In this document: in pieces, positions 1-8,437 of the stretch | How positions within the stretch are numbered: position 1 is the stretch's first letter | Layout: each line of letters opens with the position of its first letter | DNA from: Mesorhizobium japonicum MAFF 303099 | GTDB lineage: Bacteria > Pseudomonadota > Alphaproteobacteria > Rhizobiales > Rhizobiaceae | DNA length: 64,000 bases | Reading direction: 5' to 3' | NCBI RefSeq assembly: GCF_000009625.1 | Contig: NC_002678.2 | Span: 4,496,001 to 4,560,000 of the forward strand | Notes under the pieces: model-generated | Told to the model about the DNA's origin: nothing | The model's input: the letters and a program-made list of their open reading frames with translations, nothing else | Database searches by the model: none | Translations under genes and position numbers: made by a program

Positions 1-590
1 GTTTCCGCGGTGCGCAGATCCCCTTCCAGCACATAGGACATGCCGAGATTGGAGAGAACCGAGGGCTCGTTCGGCTTGAGTTCGAGGGCCTTGCGGTAAA
101 GCTGGCGCGCATCGTCCTTCTGACCGAGCTGGTCAAGGATGGCCGCTTCCGCCGACACCAGCTTCCAGTCGGGATATTCCGGCGTCTGTGCGCGGCGCAC
201 GGCGTCGAGCGCCGCTTCGAACTGGCTATTGGCAGCCAGCGCCTTGCCGTAGGCGGCGAGCACGTCGCGATCCTTGGGGTAGGCGATCGCCAGTTTGCGC
301 ATCACGGCAAGCGACTGGTCGGCATCGCCGTCCATCTGCAGCGCGGCCGCGAAGTTGGTTGCGATTCGCTTGTCGTTGGGATTCCTGGAGTAGGACTGGC
401 CGAGGGCGGCCGTGGCATTGTGCACTTCTCCCGCCGACATGCTGTCCAGCGGCTTGCCGCTGGTACGACCGATCGAGCCGGTGGTCATCCTGCTGGTTCC
501 GCACCCGGCGACGGCAGCCGTGAGCGCCAGCATGAGGGCCGTGGTGACGAACCGTTTTCCCCTGGCATTCACTGTGCGGTTGGTCGCCAT
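1..590 (-). CDS. TPR-repeat lipoprotein, TadD-like (3' part outside window)
   Basis: The gene starts at the ATG at 590 and runs leftward past base 1, so only the first 196 residues are visible. The N-terminus is a lipoprotein signal: basic start (MATNRTVNARGKR), hydrophobic stretch, then a lipobox ending LTAAVAGC near residue 33. After a Ser/Thr/Gly-rich linker the rest is tetratricopeptide-like helices (for example the segment with KALELKPNEPSVLSNLGMSY near residues 167-186). Outer-membrane TPR lipoproteins of this kind include TadD, which helps assemble Flp/Tad pili. The sequence shows a TPR lipoprotein; the TadD assignment is an inference, because no other tad genes are inside the window. 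Confidence 0.8.
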   Translation of the reverse strand, partial: MATNRTVNARGKRFVTTALMLALTAAVAGCGTSRMTTGSIGRTSGKPLDSMSAGEVHNATAALGQSYSRNPNDKRIATNFAAALQMDGDADQSLAVMRKLAIAYPKDRDVLAAYGKALAANSQFEAALDAVRRAQTPEYPDWKLVSAEAAILDQLGQKDDARQLYRKALELKPNEPSVLSNLGMSYVLEGDLRTAE

Positions 591-658
591 CGACACCTAA
601 GCCTCCATTCATGCGCGCGGCCATTGCGTGGCCATCTTCCCTCCCGCAGAAATATTCT

Positions 659-680
659 GTTAACCCTAACGGAGAGTTAA
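659..680. promoter_or_regulatory. CtrA-like half-sites between the TadD-like gene and the aminopeptidase
   Basis: The divergent gap 591-721 contains TTAACCCTAA at 659-668 and CTAA-N7-TTAA at 666-680. The CtrA consensus is TTAA-N7-TTAA, so the second site has one mismatch. This is a weak motif match only. Confidence 0.25.
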
Positions 681-721
681 GAAGCGCCGACTCGCGAAGG
701 GTCGGCAGGAGAGAACATCGA

Positions 722-2086
722 ATGCCTGTCGAACTCGTCGAGACGAAATTGCAAGGTGCGCTGCCGGTACATCTGGTGGCCCGTGACGGCCTCGAGGCCG
801 CGGGCCTTGCGCCATCGGCGGTCAGCTGGGCCAAGGCCAACGGCTTTTCCGGCGAGGCAGGCAGGATGCTCGCCTTGCCCGGCGAAAACGGCGCGCTTGC
901 CGGCGCGCTGTTCGGCATCGGCGACGGGGAGGGCGCGCTCGCGCTCGGCGCACTGTCGAAAACCCTGCCGGAAGGCGACTGGCATTTCGCCTCCATTCCT
1001 GCCGAGCCGGAACTCGCGGCAATCGCGCTGGCGCTCGGCGGCTATGTCTTTACCCGTTACGGCAAGAAGCCGGGCAAGGCGCTGCGTTTCGACGTGCCGG
1101 CCGGTGTCGACGCGGCGCGCGTTCGCCGCATCGCCGATGGCGTCTTCCTGGCCCGTGATCTGGTCAACACACCGACCAGCGACATGGGACCGGATGATCT
1201 GGAGATGGCGGTGCGCACCTTGGCCGCGGCTCACAAGGCCGAAGTCTCTGTCACCAAGGGCGACGATCTGCTGACGCGGAACTTCCCGATGATCCACGCC
1301 GTCGGTCGTGCTTCGACCGGCGCGCCGCGTCTGATCGACATGATCTGGGGGAACCCGGGCGCGCCGAAGGTGACGCTGGTCGGCAAGGGCGTCTGCTTCG
1401 ACACAGGCGGTCTCGACATCAAGCCGTCATCCGGCATGCTCTTGATGAAGAAGGACATGGGCGGTGCCGCCAATGTGCTTGGCCTGGCCTCGATGATCAT
1501 GGCCGCCGGGCTGAACGTGCAGCTGCGCGTGCTGATCCCCGCGGTCGAGAACTCGATTGCCGGCAACGCTTTTCGACCCGGAGACGTGCTGACGAGCCGC
1601 AAGGGCATCACTGTCGAGATCGGCAACACCGACGCTGAAGGCAGGCTCGTGCTGGCGGACGCGCTGGCGCTGGCCGACGACGAGGAGCCGCAGCTGCTGG
1701 TCGACATGGCGACGCTGACCGGAGCTGCCCGTGTCGCGCTTGGCCCCGATCTGCCGCCTTTCTATACCGGCGACGAGGCGCTGGCCTCGAACCTCGCCGC
1801 GGCGTCGCTGGCTGTCGAGGATCCGCTGTGGCGCATGCCGCTGTGGCGGCCCTACGATGCGAAACTGTCGTCGAAGATCGCCGACATCAACAATGTCACC
1901 ACGGATGGTTTCGCCGGTTCGATCACGGCGGCGCTGTTCCTCAAGCGCTTTGTCGAGAAGACGGCGAGCTGGGCGCATTTAGACATCTTTGCCTGGAACC
2001 CCGCCGACCGTGCGCATGGCCCCGCGGGTGGTGAGGCGCAAGGCATTCGCGCTTTGGAGCGGATCATATCGACACGCTTTGGCTGA
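722..2086 (+). CDS. Leucyl aminopeptidase family protein (peptidase M17)
   Basis: A 454-residue cytosolic metallopeptidase that removes N-terminal residues from peptides. The M17 signature NTDAEGRL is at residues 302-309. The metal/catalytic stretch GKGVCFDTGG supplies Lys222 and Asp227, and MKKDMGGAA follows. Length is slightly below that of E. coli PepA (503 aa), mostly through a shorter N-terminal domain, as in many alphaproteobacterial relatives. The ATG at 722 is preferred over in-frame upstream starts because a GGAG-type ribosome site lies about 12 bases before it and the protein then begins with a typical N-domain. The gene is divergent from the TPR lipoprotein and is followed by a MarR-type gene in the same direction. 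Confidence 0.93.
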   Translation: MPVELVETKLQGALPVHLVARDGLEAAGLAPSAVSWAKANGFSGEAGRMLALPGENGALAGALFGIGDGEGALALGALSKTLPEGDWHFASIPAEPELAAIALALGGYVFTRYGKKPGKALRFDVPAGVDAARVRRIADGVFLARDLVNTPTSDMGPDDLEMAVRTLAAAHKAEVSVTKGDDLLTRNFPMIHAVGRASTGAPRLIDMIWGNPGAPKVTLVGKGVCFDTGGLDIKPSSGMLLMKKDMGGAANVLGLASMIMAAGLNVQLRVLIPAVENSIAGNAFRPGDVLTSRKGITVEIGNTDAEGRLVLADALALADDEEPQLLVDMATLTGAARVALGPDLPPFYTGDEALASNLAAASLAVEDPLWRMPLWRPYDAKLSSKIADINNVTTDGFAGSITAALFLKRFVEKTASWAHLDIFAWNPADRAHGPAGGEAQGIRALERIISTRFG

Positions 2087-2164
2087 TGGGGTGGTAGCAA
2101 GCAGAGCCGGCAAATCGCTAAAAACTGAAACGGAACCGAAACAATTTGCCGTCATGCTGGCGCG

Positions 2165-2515
2165 ATGTCGATTGCGATGCGCCCGAGCCAGGCCTTGCGA
2201 CTGTGGCAGCAAGTGATGCTGTCGCAGGTGCGCGACGACGCGCCAGACCTGACCATGCGCCAGACGGCGATCCTGTTCACCATCTATCTCGATCCGCCGC
2301 CGCACACCGTGCGCGGGCTCGCCGCCCGCCTCAATGTCACCAAGCCGGTGATCACCCGCGCGCTCGACACGATGGGCGCGCTGAAGCTGGTGTCGCGCCA
2401 TCGCGACGAACTCGACAAGCGCAACGTGCTGATCAAACGCACGGTCGAGGGCGCGCTCTTTGTCGAGCGCTTCGGCGATGGTATCATCGCCAGAGCCCAT
2501 GAACTGCCCATCTGA
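2165..2515 (+). CDS. MarR-type winged-helix regulator (short)
   Basis: A 116-residue protein with a winged-helix fold. TMRQTAILFTIYLDPPPHTV leads into RGLAARLNVTKPVITRALD, the recognition helix, and a wing with RDELDKRNVLIKRT. This is the core of MarR-type repressors but without the long N- and C-terminal dimerisation helices. It lies between the aminopeptidase and the NlpC/P60 peptidase, 21 bases before the latter, so it may be cotranscribed with it. Ligand and targets are unknown. Confidence 0.8.
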   Translation: MSIAMRPSQALRLWQQVMLSQVRDDAPDLTMRQTAILFTIYLDPPPHTVRGLAARLNVTKPVITRALDTMGALKLVSRHRDELDKRNVLIKRTVEGALFVERFGDGIIARAHELPI

Positions 2516-2536
2516 CCGTTTGCCCATACAACAGGG

Positions 2537-3406
2537 TTGCCGATTTTGACCGCTCACGATTCCCGTCTCCACGCCTTCCGTTCCGACCTTGCCGACGCAA
2601 GGCTGAAAGGCGAGGTTTCTGCCGAGCGCTTTGTCGCCGGCCGGCCGGCGCGGATCTCGGCCTCGGTGGCCGACATCCGCAAGGCGCCGCGTGCGGATGC
2701 CGGCATCAACACACAAGCCCTGTTCGGCGACGATGTGCTGGTTTTTGAGGATGCCGAAGACTGGGCCTGGATCCAGGCCGAACGCGACGGCTATGTCGGC
2801 TATGTCGCCAACACCATGTTGGGCGGACGCGACCATGCACCCACCCATATCGTCTCGGTGCCCCGCACCTTTCTCTATCCCGGTCCGGATCTGCGCTTTC
2901 CGATCGCGGGACAGCTGTCGATGGGGTCGACGGTGACGGTGACGGGCGCCGCCGAGACGCGCGGCACGCACTATGCCGTCCTGCCGTCGGGCGAAGCGAT
3001 CATCGCTGGCCACCTCAGGCCAATCGGAGAAAACGCCGCCGACTATGTCGCGGTTGCCGAGACGTTTCTTGGCACACCCTATCTGTGGGGCGGCACATCC
3101 GGCTTCGGCATCGATTGTTCCGGCCTGGTGCAACTGGCGATGCGCATGACGGGCGAAAACGTGCTGCGCGATTCCGACATGCAGGCGGCAAGCGTCGGCG
3201 AGCCGCTCGAACCCGGCCCGGACTATGCCGGATTGCGCCGGGGCGACCTCGTCTTCTGGAAAGGTCATGTCGCCGTCATGACCGACGCCGAGACCATGAT
3301 TCATGCCAACGGCCACACCATGCTGGTCTCGCGCGAAGGCCTGAAGGACGCCATCGCCCGGATAGGCTATCTCTATGGCGGGCCGACAGGGTTTCGCAGG
3401 CCGTAG
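2537..3406 (+). CDS. NlpC/P60 family cysteine peptidase with N-terminal SH3-like domains
   Basis: A 289-residue putative cell-wall endopeptidase cleaving peptide bonds in murein stems. Residues about 25-160 resemble bacterial SH3-like domains. The C-terminal part has the NlpC/P60 catalytic set: Cys194 in GIDCSGLVQ, His244 in KGHVAVM, and the third polar residue around IHANGH (His256). No signal peptide is visible. It starts at TTG 2537, with a second possible TTG at 2546; no ATG fits. Similar SH3-NlpC/P60 proteins are common in Rhizobiales and related to the gamma-D-glutamyl-diamino-acid endopeptidase group; the exact bond cut cannot be read from sequence. Confidence 0.9.
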   Translation: MPILTAHDSRLHAFRSDLADARLKGEVSAERFVAGRPARISASVADIRKAPRADAGINTQALFGDDVLVFEDAEDWAWIQAERDGYVGYVANTMLGGRDHAPTHIVSVPRTFLYPGPDLRFPIAGQLSMGSTVTVTGAAETRGTHYAVLPSGEAIIAGHLRPIGENAADYVAVAETFLGTPYLWGGTSGFGIDCSGLVQLAMRMTGENVLRDSDMQAASVGEPLEPGPDYAGLRRGDLVFWKGHVAVMTDAETMIHANGHTMLVSREGLKDAIARIGYLYGGPTGFRRP

Positions 3407-3508
3407 CACAAGCGCCTGTCCTTCCCCCAAAAGGGGAGAAGGGAAGAGCGATCCCCTTTTGTTCCGATTTTCCTTGGCGATCGCCCGTAGCCGCGCTAAC
3501 TCTGGCGC

Positions 3509-6043
3509 GTGACAGTTGAGCCGCGCCTTGCCGAGCAGAATGCCGCTATTGCCCTGCCTGAGCCATTCCTCAGATGGTTCGGCGAGAAAGGCTGGTCGCC
3601 GCGCGCTCATCAGGTCGAATTGCTGGCGAAGGCCCAAGGCGGCCAATCGGTGCTGTTGATCGCCCCGACCGGGGCCGGCAAGACGCTGGCCGGTTTCCTG
3701 CCTTCGCTGATCGAACTGGCGGTGAGGCCAAGGCGTAAGCCCGGGCAGGCGCATCGCGGCATCCACACGCTTTACATCTCGCCGCTCAAGGCGCTCGCCG
3801 TCGACATCGAGCGCAATCTCGGCAAGCCGGTCGAGGAGATCGGTCTGCCGATCAGCATCGAGACGCGCACCGGCGACACGCCCTCCCACAAGCGCCAGCG
3901 CCAGAAGCTGGTGCCGCCGGATATTTTGCTGACCACCCCGGAACAACTGGCGCTTCTGATTGCTGCAGGCGACGCCAGACGCTTCTTCCAGGACCTGCGC
4001 TACGTCGTCCTCGATGAGTTGCATTCGCTGGTAACGTCCAAACGTGGACACCTTCTGGCGCTTGGCCTGGCACGGCTGCGCAGCTTTGTTCCAGGCTTGC
4101 AGACGATAGGCCTGTCGGCGACGGTGGCCGAGCCGGACGAACTGCGACGCTGGTTGGTCAACCAGAATCCACCCGGCGACATGTCCGAATTGATCGTCGT
4201 CACGGGTGGGGCGAAGCCTGAGATTTCCATCCTCGATTCCGAAGAGCGCGTGCCTTGGGCGGGACACTCGGCGCGCTACGCCACGCCGGAGATCTACCGC
4301 GAGATCAAGCGCCACAAGACGACCCTGCTGTTCGTCAACACCCGCAGCCAGGCGGAGCTGCTTTTCCAGGAATTGTGGCGGGTCAACGAGGACACCTTGC
4401 CGATCGCGCTTCATCACGGCTCTCTCGATGTCGGCCAGCGGCGGCGCGTCGAGAAGGCGATGGGCGAGAACGCGTTGCGCGCCATTGTCGCGACATCGAC
4501 GCTCGATCTCGGCATCGACTGGGGCGATGTCGATCTGGTCGTGCATGTCGGCGCGCCGAAGGGGGCGAGCCGGCTGGCGCAGCGCATTGGCCGTGCCAAC
4601 CACCGGATGGATGAACCGTCCAAGGCGATCTTGATCCCTGCCAACCGTTTCGAGGTGCTCGAATGCCGGGCTGCCCTCGATGCCAACTATCTTGGCGCGC
4701 AGGACACGCCGCCGCTGGTCGATGGCGGCCTCGATGTGCTGGCGCAACATGTGCTCGGCTGCGCCTGCGGCGCACCGTTCCGTGCCGACGATCTTTATGA
4801 CGAAGTACGAGCGGCGGCACCCTACACCAGCCTCGATAGGATTACCTTCGACCGCGTCATCGATTTCGTCGCCACCGGCGGCTATGCGCTGAAGAATTAC
4901 GAGCGCTATGCTCGTATCCGCCTGAACAAGGACGGGTTGTGGCGCGTCTCCAACCCGCGCGTGGCTCAGCAATACCGGCTGAATGTCGGCACCATCATCG
5001 AAGTGCCGGCACTCAACGTGCGTTACGTCAAAGCAGGCAGCAAAGGCTCGGCCACACGCGGCGGCGCCGTCCTCGGCAAGATCGAGGAGGCCTTCCTCGA
5101 AACGCTGACGCATGGCGACACCTTCATGTTCGCCGGCAAAGTGCTGCGCTTCGAAGGCATTCGCGAGAATGAATGCTTCGTGTCGAACGCGCCCGGCAGC
5201 GACGCCAAGGTGCCCTATTATGGCGGCGGCAAGTTCCCGCTTTCGACCTACCTTGCCGAGCAGGTCCGCATGATGCTGGACGATCCGCAGCGCTGGAAGA
5301 AGCTGCCGGAGCAGGTGGCCGACTGGCTGCGATTCCAGGCCGACAAATCGGTTCTGCCCAAACGCGATGACCTGCTGATCGAGACCTTTCCACGCGGCAA
5401 CCGCTACTATCTGGTCGCTTATCCCTTTGAAGGCAGGCTGGCCCACCAGACGCTCGGCATGTTGCTTACCCGGCGCCTCGACAGGGCAGGCGCCAGGCCG
5501 CTTGGCTTTGTCGCCACTGATTACGCCCTTGCCATATGGTCGCTGGGCGATATGGGCGCGATGTTCAAATCCAGGAAACCGTCTCTCGGCGCATTGTTCG
5601 ACGAGGATATGCTGGGCGACGACCTCGAAGCCTGGCTGGCCGACAGCTGGCTTCTCAAGCGCACCTTCCGCAATTGCGCGCTGATTTCGGGGCTGATCGA
5701 GAAACGCCATCCGGGCCAGGAGAAGAGCGGCCGTCAGGTCACCGTGTCGACCGACCTGATCTACGATGTGCTGCGCAGCCATGAGCCGGACCATATTCTG
5801 CTGCAGGCGACACGTGCCGATGCGGCGGCCGGTCTGCTCGATGTCAGCAGACTTGCCGACATGCTCTCGCGCGTCCAGGGTCGAATCATGCATAAGAATC
5901 TCGAGCAGATTTCGCCACTAGCCGTGCCGATCATGCTCGAGATCGGCAAGATGCCGGTGAACGGCGAAGCCGATGAAACACTGCTGATGGATGCGGCGAC
6001 TTTGGTCGAAGAGGCTATGGGGCCGGAAATGAGTGAGAAATGA
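3509..6043 (+). CDS. Ligase-associated DNA-damage-response DExH-box helicase (Lhr-like)
   Basis: An 844-residue SF2 helicase of the Lhr family. Walker A is APTGAGKT with Lys58. The DExH box is DELH at residues 169-172. Motif III is LSATV, and the C-terminal helicase domain carries ATSTLDLGIDWGDV and the QRIGRANH arginine-finger motif VI. A Lhr-type winged-helix/beta-barrel region follows to the end. The start is GTG at 3509. Its stop overlaps the PdeM start by 4 bases (ATGA), so the two are translationally coupled. In many bacteria this pair sits with an ATP-dependent DNA ligase and an exonuclease in a repair operon; those two partners are absent from this window. Confidence 0.93.
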   Translation: MTVEPRLAEQNAAIALPEPFLRWFGEKGWSPRAHQVELLAKAQGGQSVLLIAPTGAGKTLAGFLPSLIELAVRPRRKPGQAHRGIHTLYISPLKALAVDIERNLGKPVEEIGLPISIETRTGDTPSHKRQRQKLVPPDILLTTPEQLALLIAAGDARRFFQDLRYVVLDELHSLVTSKRGHLLALGLARLRSFVPGLQTIGLSATVAEPDELRRWLVNQNPPGDMSELIVVTGGAKPEISILDSEERVPWAGHSARYATPEIYREIKRHKTTLLFVNTRSQAELLFQELWRVNEDTLPIALHHGSLDVGQRRRVEKAMGENALRAIVATSTLDLGIDWGDVDLVVHVGAPKGASRLAQRIGRANHRMDEPSKAILIPANRFEVLECRAALDANYLGAQDTPPLVDGGLDVLAQHVLGCACGAPFRADDLYDEVRAAAPYTSLDRITFDRVIDFVATGGYALKNYERYARIRLNKDGLWRVSNPRVAQQYRLNVGTIIEVPALNVRYVKAGSKGSATRGGAVLGKIEEAFLETLTHGDTFMFAGKVLRFEGIRENECFVSNAPGSDAKVPYYGGGKFPLSTYLAEQVRMMLDDPQRWKKLPEQVADWLRFQADKSVLPKRDDLLIETFPRGNRYYLVAYPFEGRLAHQTLGMLLTRRLDRAGARPLGFVATDYALAIWSLGDMGAMFKSRKPSLGALFDEDMLGDDLEAWLADSWLLKRTFRNCALISGLIEKRHPGQEKSGRQVTVSTDLIYDVLRSHEPDHILLQATRADAAAGLLDVSRLADMLSRVQGRIMHKNLEQISPLAVPIMLEIGKMPVNGEADETLLMDAATLVEEAMGPEMSEK

Positions 6044-6756
6044 ATTTTTCGCTGGCGCGCACGTCGCTGATTGCCGAGGCTGAGATGATAGGCGTCGCCG
6101 GCGAACGTGCGGTCTGCGATCCGCGCGGCGTGCTCTATTTTCCCGAACTCAGGCTGTTGGCGGTCTCCGACCTGCATCTGGAAAAAGGCTCGTCGCTGGC
6201 AAGACGCGGCACGCTGATCCCGCCTTATGACACCGGCGCGACCTTGCTGCGTCTGCAGGCCGTCATATTGGACTACCAGCCGTCGATCGTCATCAGCCTG
6301 GGCGACTCCTTTCACGATGGCGGCGGCGCCGAGCGCATGCATGCGAGTTTTCGCGAGCGGCTGGAAGCGCTGATGGCAGGCCGCGACTGGTTCTGGGTCG
6401 CGGGCAATCACGATCCGGAAGCGCCGGCCGATCTTCCCGGTGAAACGGTGCGGGAACTGGCCATCGGCTCGCTGCTGTTTCGACATGAACCGTCGAAAGT
6501 GCGCGTCGAGGGCGAGATCGCAGGCCATCTCCATCCTTGCGCGCGCATCGTCCAGCGCGGCCGTTCGGTGCGGCGGCGCTGCTTTGCCGGCGATGGCGGC
6601 CGCATGATCATGCCGGCCTTCGGCGCCTATACCGGCTCGCTCAACGTGCTCGACCGCGCCTATGCCGGGCTGTTCCGCCTGGAATCGCTGATGGCCTACA
6701 TGCTTGGCAGCGACCGCATCTTCGCCATCTCCCGCTCGATGCTGCGGCCGGGCTGA
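6040..6756 (+). CDS. pdeM: Ligase-associated DNA-damage-response endonuclease/phosphoesterase PdeM
   Basis: A 238-residue calcineurin-type metallophosphoesterase. The metal-binding motifs are in order: SDLHLEKG (residues 45-52), SLGDSFHDGG, AGNHDPEAP and GHLHP. The ATG overlaps the helicase stop codon by 4 bases, the usual arrangement for this partner of the Lhr-like helicase. It is expected to act on nucleic-acid phosphodiesters in DNA repair; the biochemical substrate is not evident from sequence. The 3' end faces the convergent soeC gene with a gap of 5 bases. Confidence 0.9.
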   Translation: MNFSLARTSLIAEAEMIGVAGERAVCDPRGVLYFPELRLLAVSDLHLEKGSSLARRGTLIPPYDTGATLLRLQAVILDYQPSIVISLGDSFHDGGGAERMHASFRERLEALMAGRDWFWVAGNHDPEAPADLPGETVRELAIGSLLFRHEPSKVRVEGEIAGHLHPCARIVQRGRSVRRRCFAGDGGRMIMPAFGAYTGSLNVLDRAYAGLFRLESLMAYMLGSDRIFAISRSMLRPG

Positions 6757-6761
6757 GAGCC

Positions 6762-7697
6762 CTATCTGCAGTAATACAGAGTGACCGTGTGCTTTGCCTC
6801 AGCGAAGAATAGCCAGCGCTCGACCAGCATGCCGGCGAACTGGATGATCGCGGCGAGCACCGACGGGATCGCCGCAAAGGGCCACGGCAAGGCGAAGGTG
6901 GCGGCGAGCAGCAGGACGGGCAGAGAGAAGGCCAATGCCTGTGCGATCCGCCGCAGTTTCGCGCTATGCTTGCGCGCAATGCGAAAGCCCATTTCCTTAA
7001 GCAGATAGTTTTCCTCCGTATGCGGCCATTCCAGCGACCGCACCGTGCCGCCGGCCAGCCCCGTCGCGGTGTTGGCGGTGGTCGAAATCTTGAGCCGGTC
7101 GTTGTAGCGCCAGGTCGCGAGCTTCCAGCCCCAGCCGGCAAGAGTGGCGAGCAGCGACAATGCCAGCACGGCCACCGAGGCGACGCCGAAGCCCTGCAGC
7201 AGCGCGTTCAACAGAACGCTGCCGGTCATGGCCGCGAAGATCAGATAGGCCGGCAAAGTATAGTGGCTGTGCCACTGGGCGATCGGCTTCAGAGAGGCAT
7301 ATATCATGCCGGTGGTGCAGACGGTGACGGTCGCACCGATGGCGGCCAGCAATCCGGCAATGGCCGCCCAGCCACCAGTGCGGCCAAGGAACACCCAGCC
7401 GAGCCCGAACAGTCCCGCCGGGATGAAGGTGATGACCGAGGCAACGCCTTCGCGCGACAGCCAGGAGCTGCGCCATTGTGAGAACGCCCGCCAGGCGCGT
7501 TCGGGTCTGCCGAGATGACCTGTCGAGGACAACAGCCCGGCCACGATCAGGCCGAGCGCCAGGCCCATGCCGACGAGGCCGAGCCAGAAATCGGGCGGGA
7601 TGATCTGGAAGCCTCCGAGCACCCCAAGCAGCGCCAGCAGCCCATAGCCGGCGCCGGTGGCGGTGGTGAAGAAGACGACGGAGAAGGCTGGATGCAT
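6762..7697 (-). CDS. soeC: Membrane anchor subunit of a molybdopterin oxidoreductase, SoeC/DmsC-like
   Basis: A 311-residue polytopic membrane protein, mostly hydrophobic, with about eight predicted transmembrane helices, of the DmsC family that exchanges electrons with the quinone pool. It begins MHPAFSVVFFTTATGAGYGL, and the GHLGRPERAWRAFSQWRSSWLSREG-type loop, described here by its key residues GRPERAW and SWLSRE, is characteristic of the DmsC/SoeC group. It is the last gene of the soeABC operon, 5 bases after soeB. Sizes and order (976, 244, 311 aa) match quinone-linked sulfite dehydrogenase SoeABC; a tetrathionate- or DMSO-type reductase remains possible from family resemblance alone. 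Confidence 0.85.
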   Translation of the reverse strand: MHPAFSVVFFTTATGAGYGLLALLGVLGGFQIIPPDFWLGLVGMGLALGLIVAGLLSSTGHLGRPERAWRAFSQWRSSWLSREGVASVITFIPAGLFGLGWVFLGRTGGWAAIAGLLAAIGATVTVCTTGMIYASLKPIAQWHSHYTLPAYLIFAAMTGSVLLNALLQGFGVASVAVLALSLLATLAGWGWKLATWRYNDRLKISTTANTATGLAGGTVRSLEWPHTEENYLLKEMGFRIARKHSAKLRRIAQALAFSLPVLLLAATFALPWPFAAIPSVLAAIIQFAGMLVERWLFFAEAKHTVTLYYCR

Positions 7698-7702
7698 GGA
7701 TG

Positions 7703-8437
7703 TCAGTTCGAAAGCATGCGATCGACCCAGCCGAGGAAGCCGCCTTCGGCCCGCACCGGCTCCAGCGCCTTCGCCGGCACCGATGCGGCACGCTGCGTAT
7801 GGGCGCGCGGCGGCAGATATTTGTTGGTCGGGTGATAGCCGAGTTCCGCCATCAGGTCGACGCCGCCGCGCTCCGCCACCAGTTGCGAGACGGCGGAGTG
7901 GGGATCGCCGAGATCACCGAAGTGCCGGGCGCTGGTCGGGCAGGCCGCGACGCAGGCCGGCACACGGTCTTCTTCGGCCAGATTGTCGTTGTAGATGCGG
8001 TCGACGCAGAGCGTGCATTTCTTCATCACGCCGACATCGGTGTCGAATTCGCGAGCCCCATAGGGGCAGGCCCAACTGCACAATTTGCAGCCGATGCATT
8101 TGTCCTCGTCGATCAGCACGATGCCGTCCGAGGCGCGCTTGTAGGAAGCGCCGGTCGGGCAGACGGTGACGCAGGCCGGCGTCTCGCAATGCAGGCAGGA
8201 GCGCGGGAAGTTGACCGTGCGCCCGCCCATCTCGGTGGTGTGCTCATAACTGTGCACGCGGTTGAACCAGACGCCGTCGACATGGCCGCCATAGGGGTCG
8301 ATGTCGGTCAGCGGCGCCATGTGGCCGCCGGTGTTCCATTCCTTGCAGGCGGTGACGCAGGCCTGGCAACCGACGCAGGTATCGAGGTCGATGACCAGGC
8401 CGAGTTTCTTGCCGCTTTGGCTTGGCAGGCAGGTCAT
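7703..8437 (-). CDS. soeB: 4Fe-4S ferredoxin-type electron transfer subunit, SoeB-like
   Basis: A 244-residue iron-sulfur protein with four Cys clusters: DLDTCVGCQACVTACKEWN near residues 18-36, the CxxCxxxxC of CLHCETPACVTVCP, DKCIGCKLCSWACPYG, and CTLCVDRI with a later CVAACP. This is the DmsB/PhsB fold that wires the molybdenum subunit to the membrane subunit. No Tat signal is present, fitting the cytoplasmic orientation of SoeABC. Its start codon overlaps the soeA stop (ATGA), so the subunits are translationally coupled. Confidence 0.9.
   Translation of the reverse strand: MTCLPSQSGKKLGLVIDLDTCVGCQACVTACKEWNTGGHMAPLTDIDPYGGHVDGVWFNRVHSYEHTTEMGGRTVNFPRSCLHCETPACVTVCPTGASYKRASDGIVLIDEDKCIGCKLCSWACPYGAREFDTDVGVMKKCTLCVDRIYNDNLAEEDRVPACVAACPTSARHFGDLGDPHSAVSQLVAERGGVDLMAELGYHPTNKYLPPRAHTQRAASVPAKALEPVRAEGGFLGWVDRMLSN

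Noticed and set aside
1979..5893. Very long open frame on the minus strand across the aminopeptidase, MarR, NlpC and helicase genes
   Set aside because: It is opposite genes with clear catalytic motifs and its translation shows only Arg/His/Gln-rich low-complexity sequence, the usual antisense shadow in high-GC DNA.
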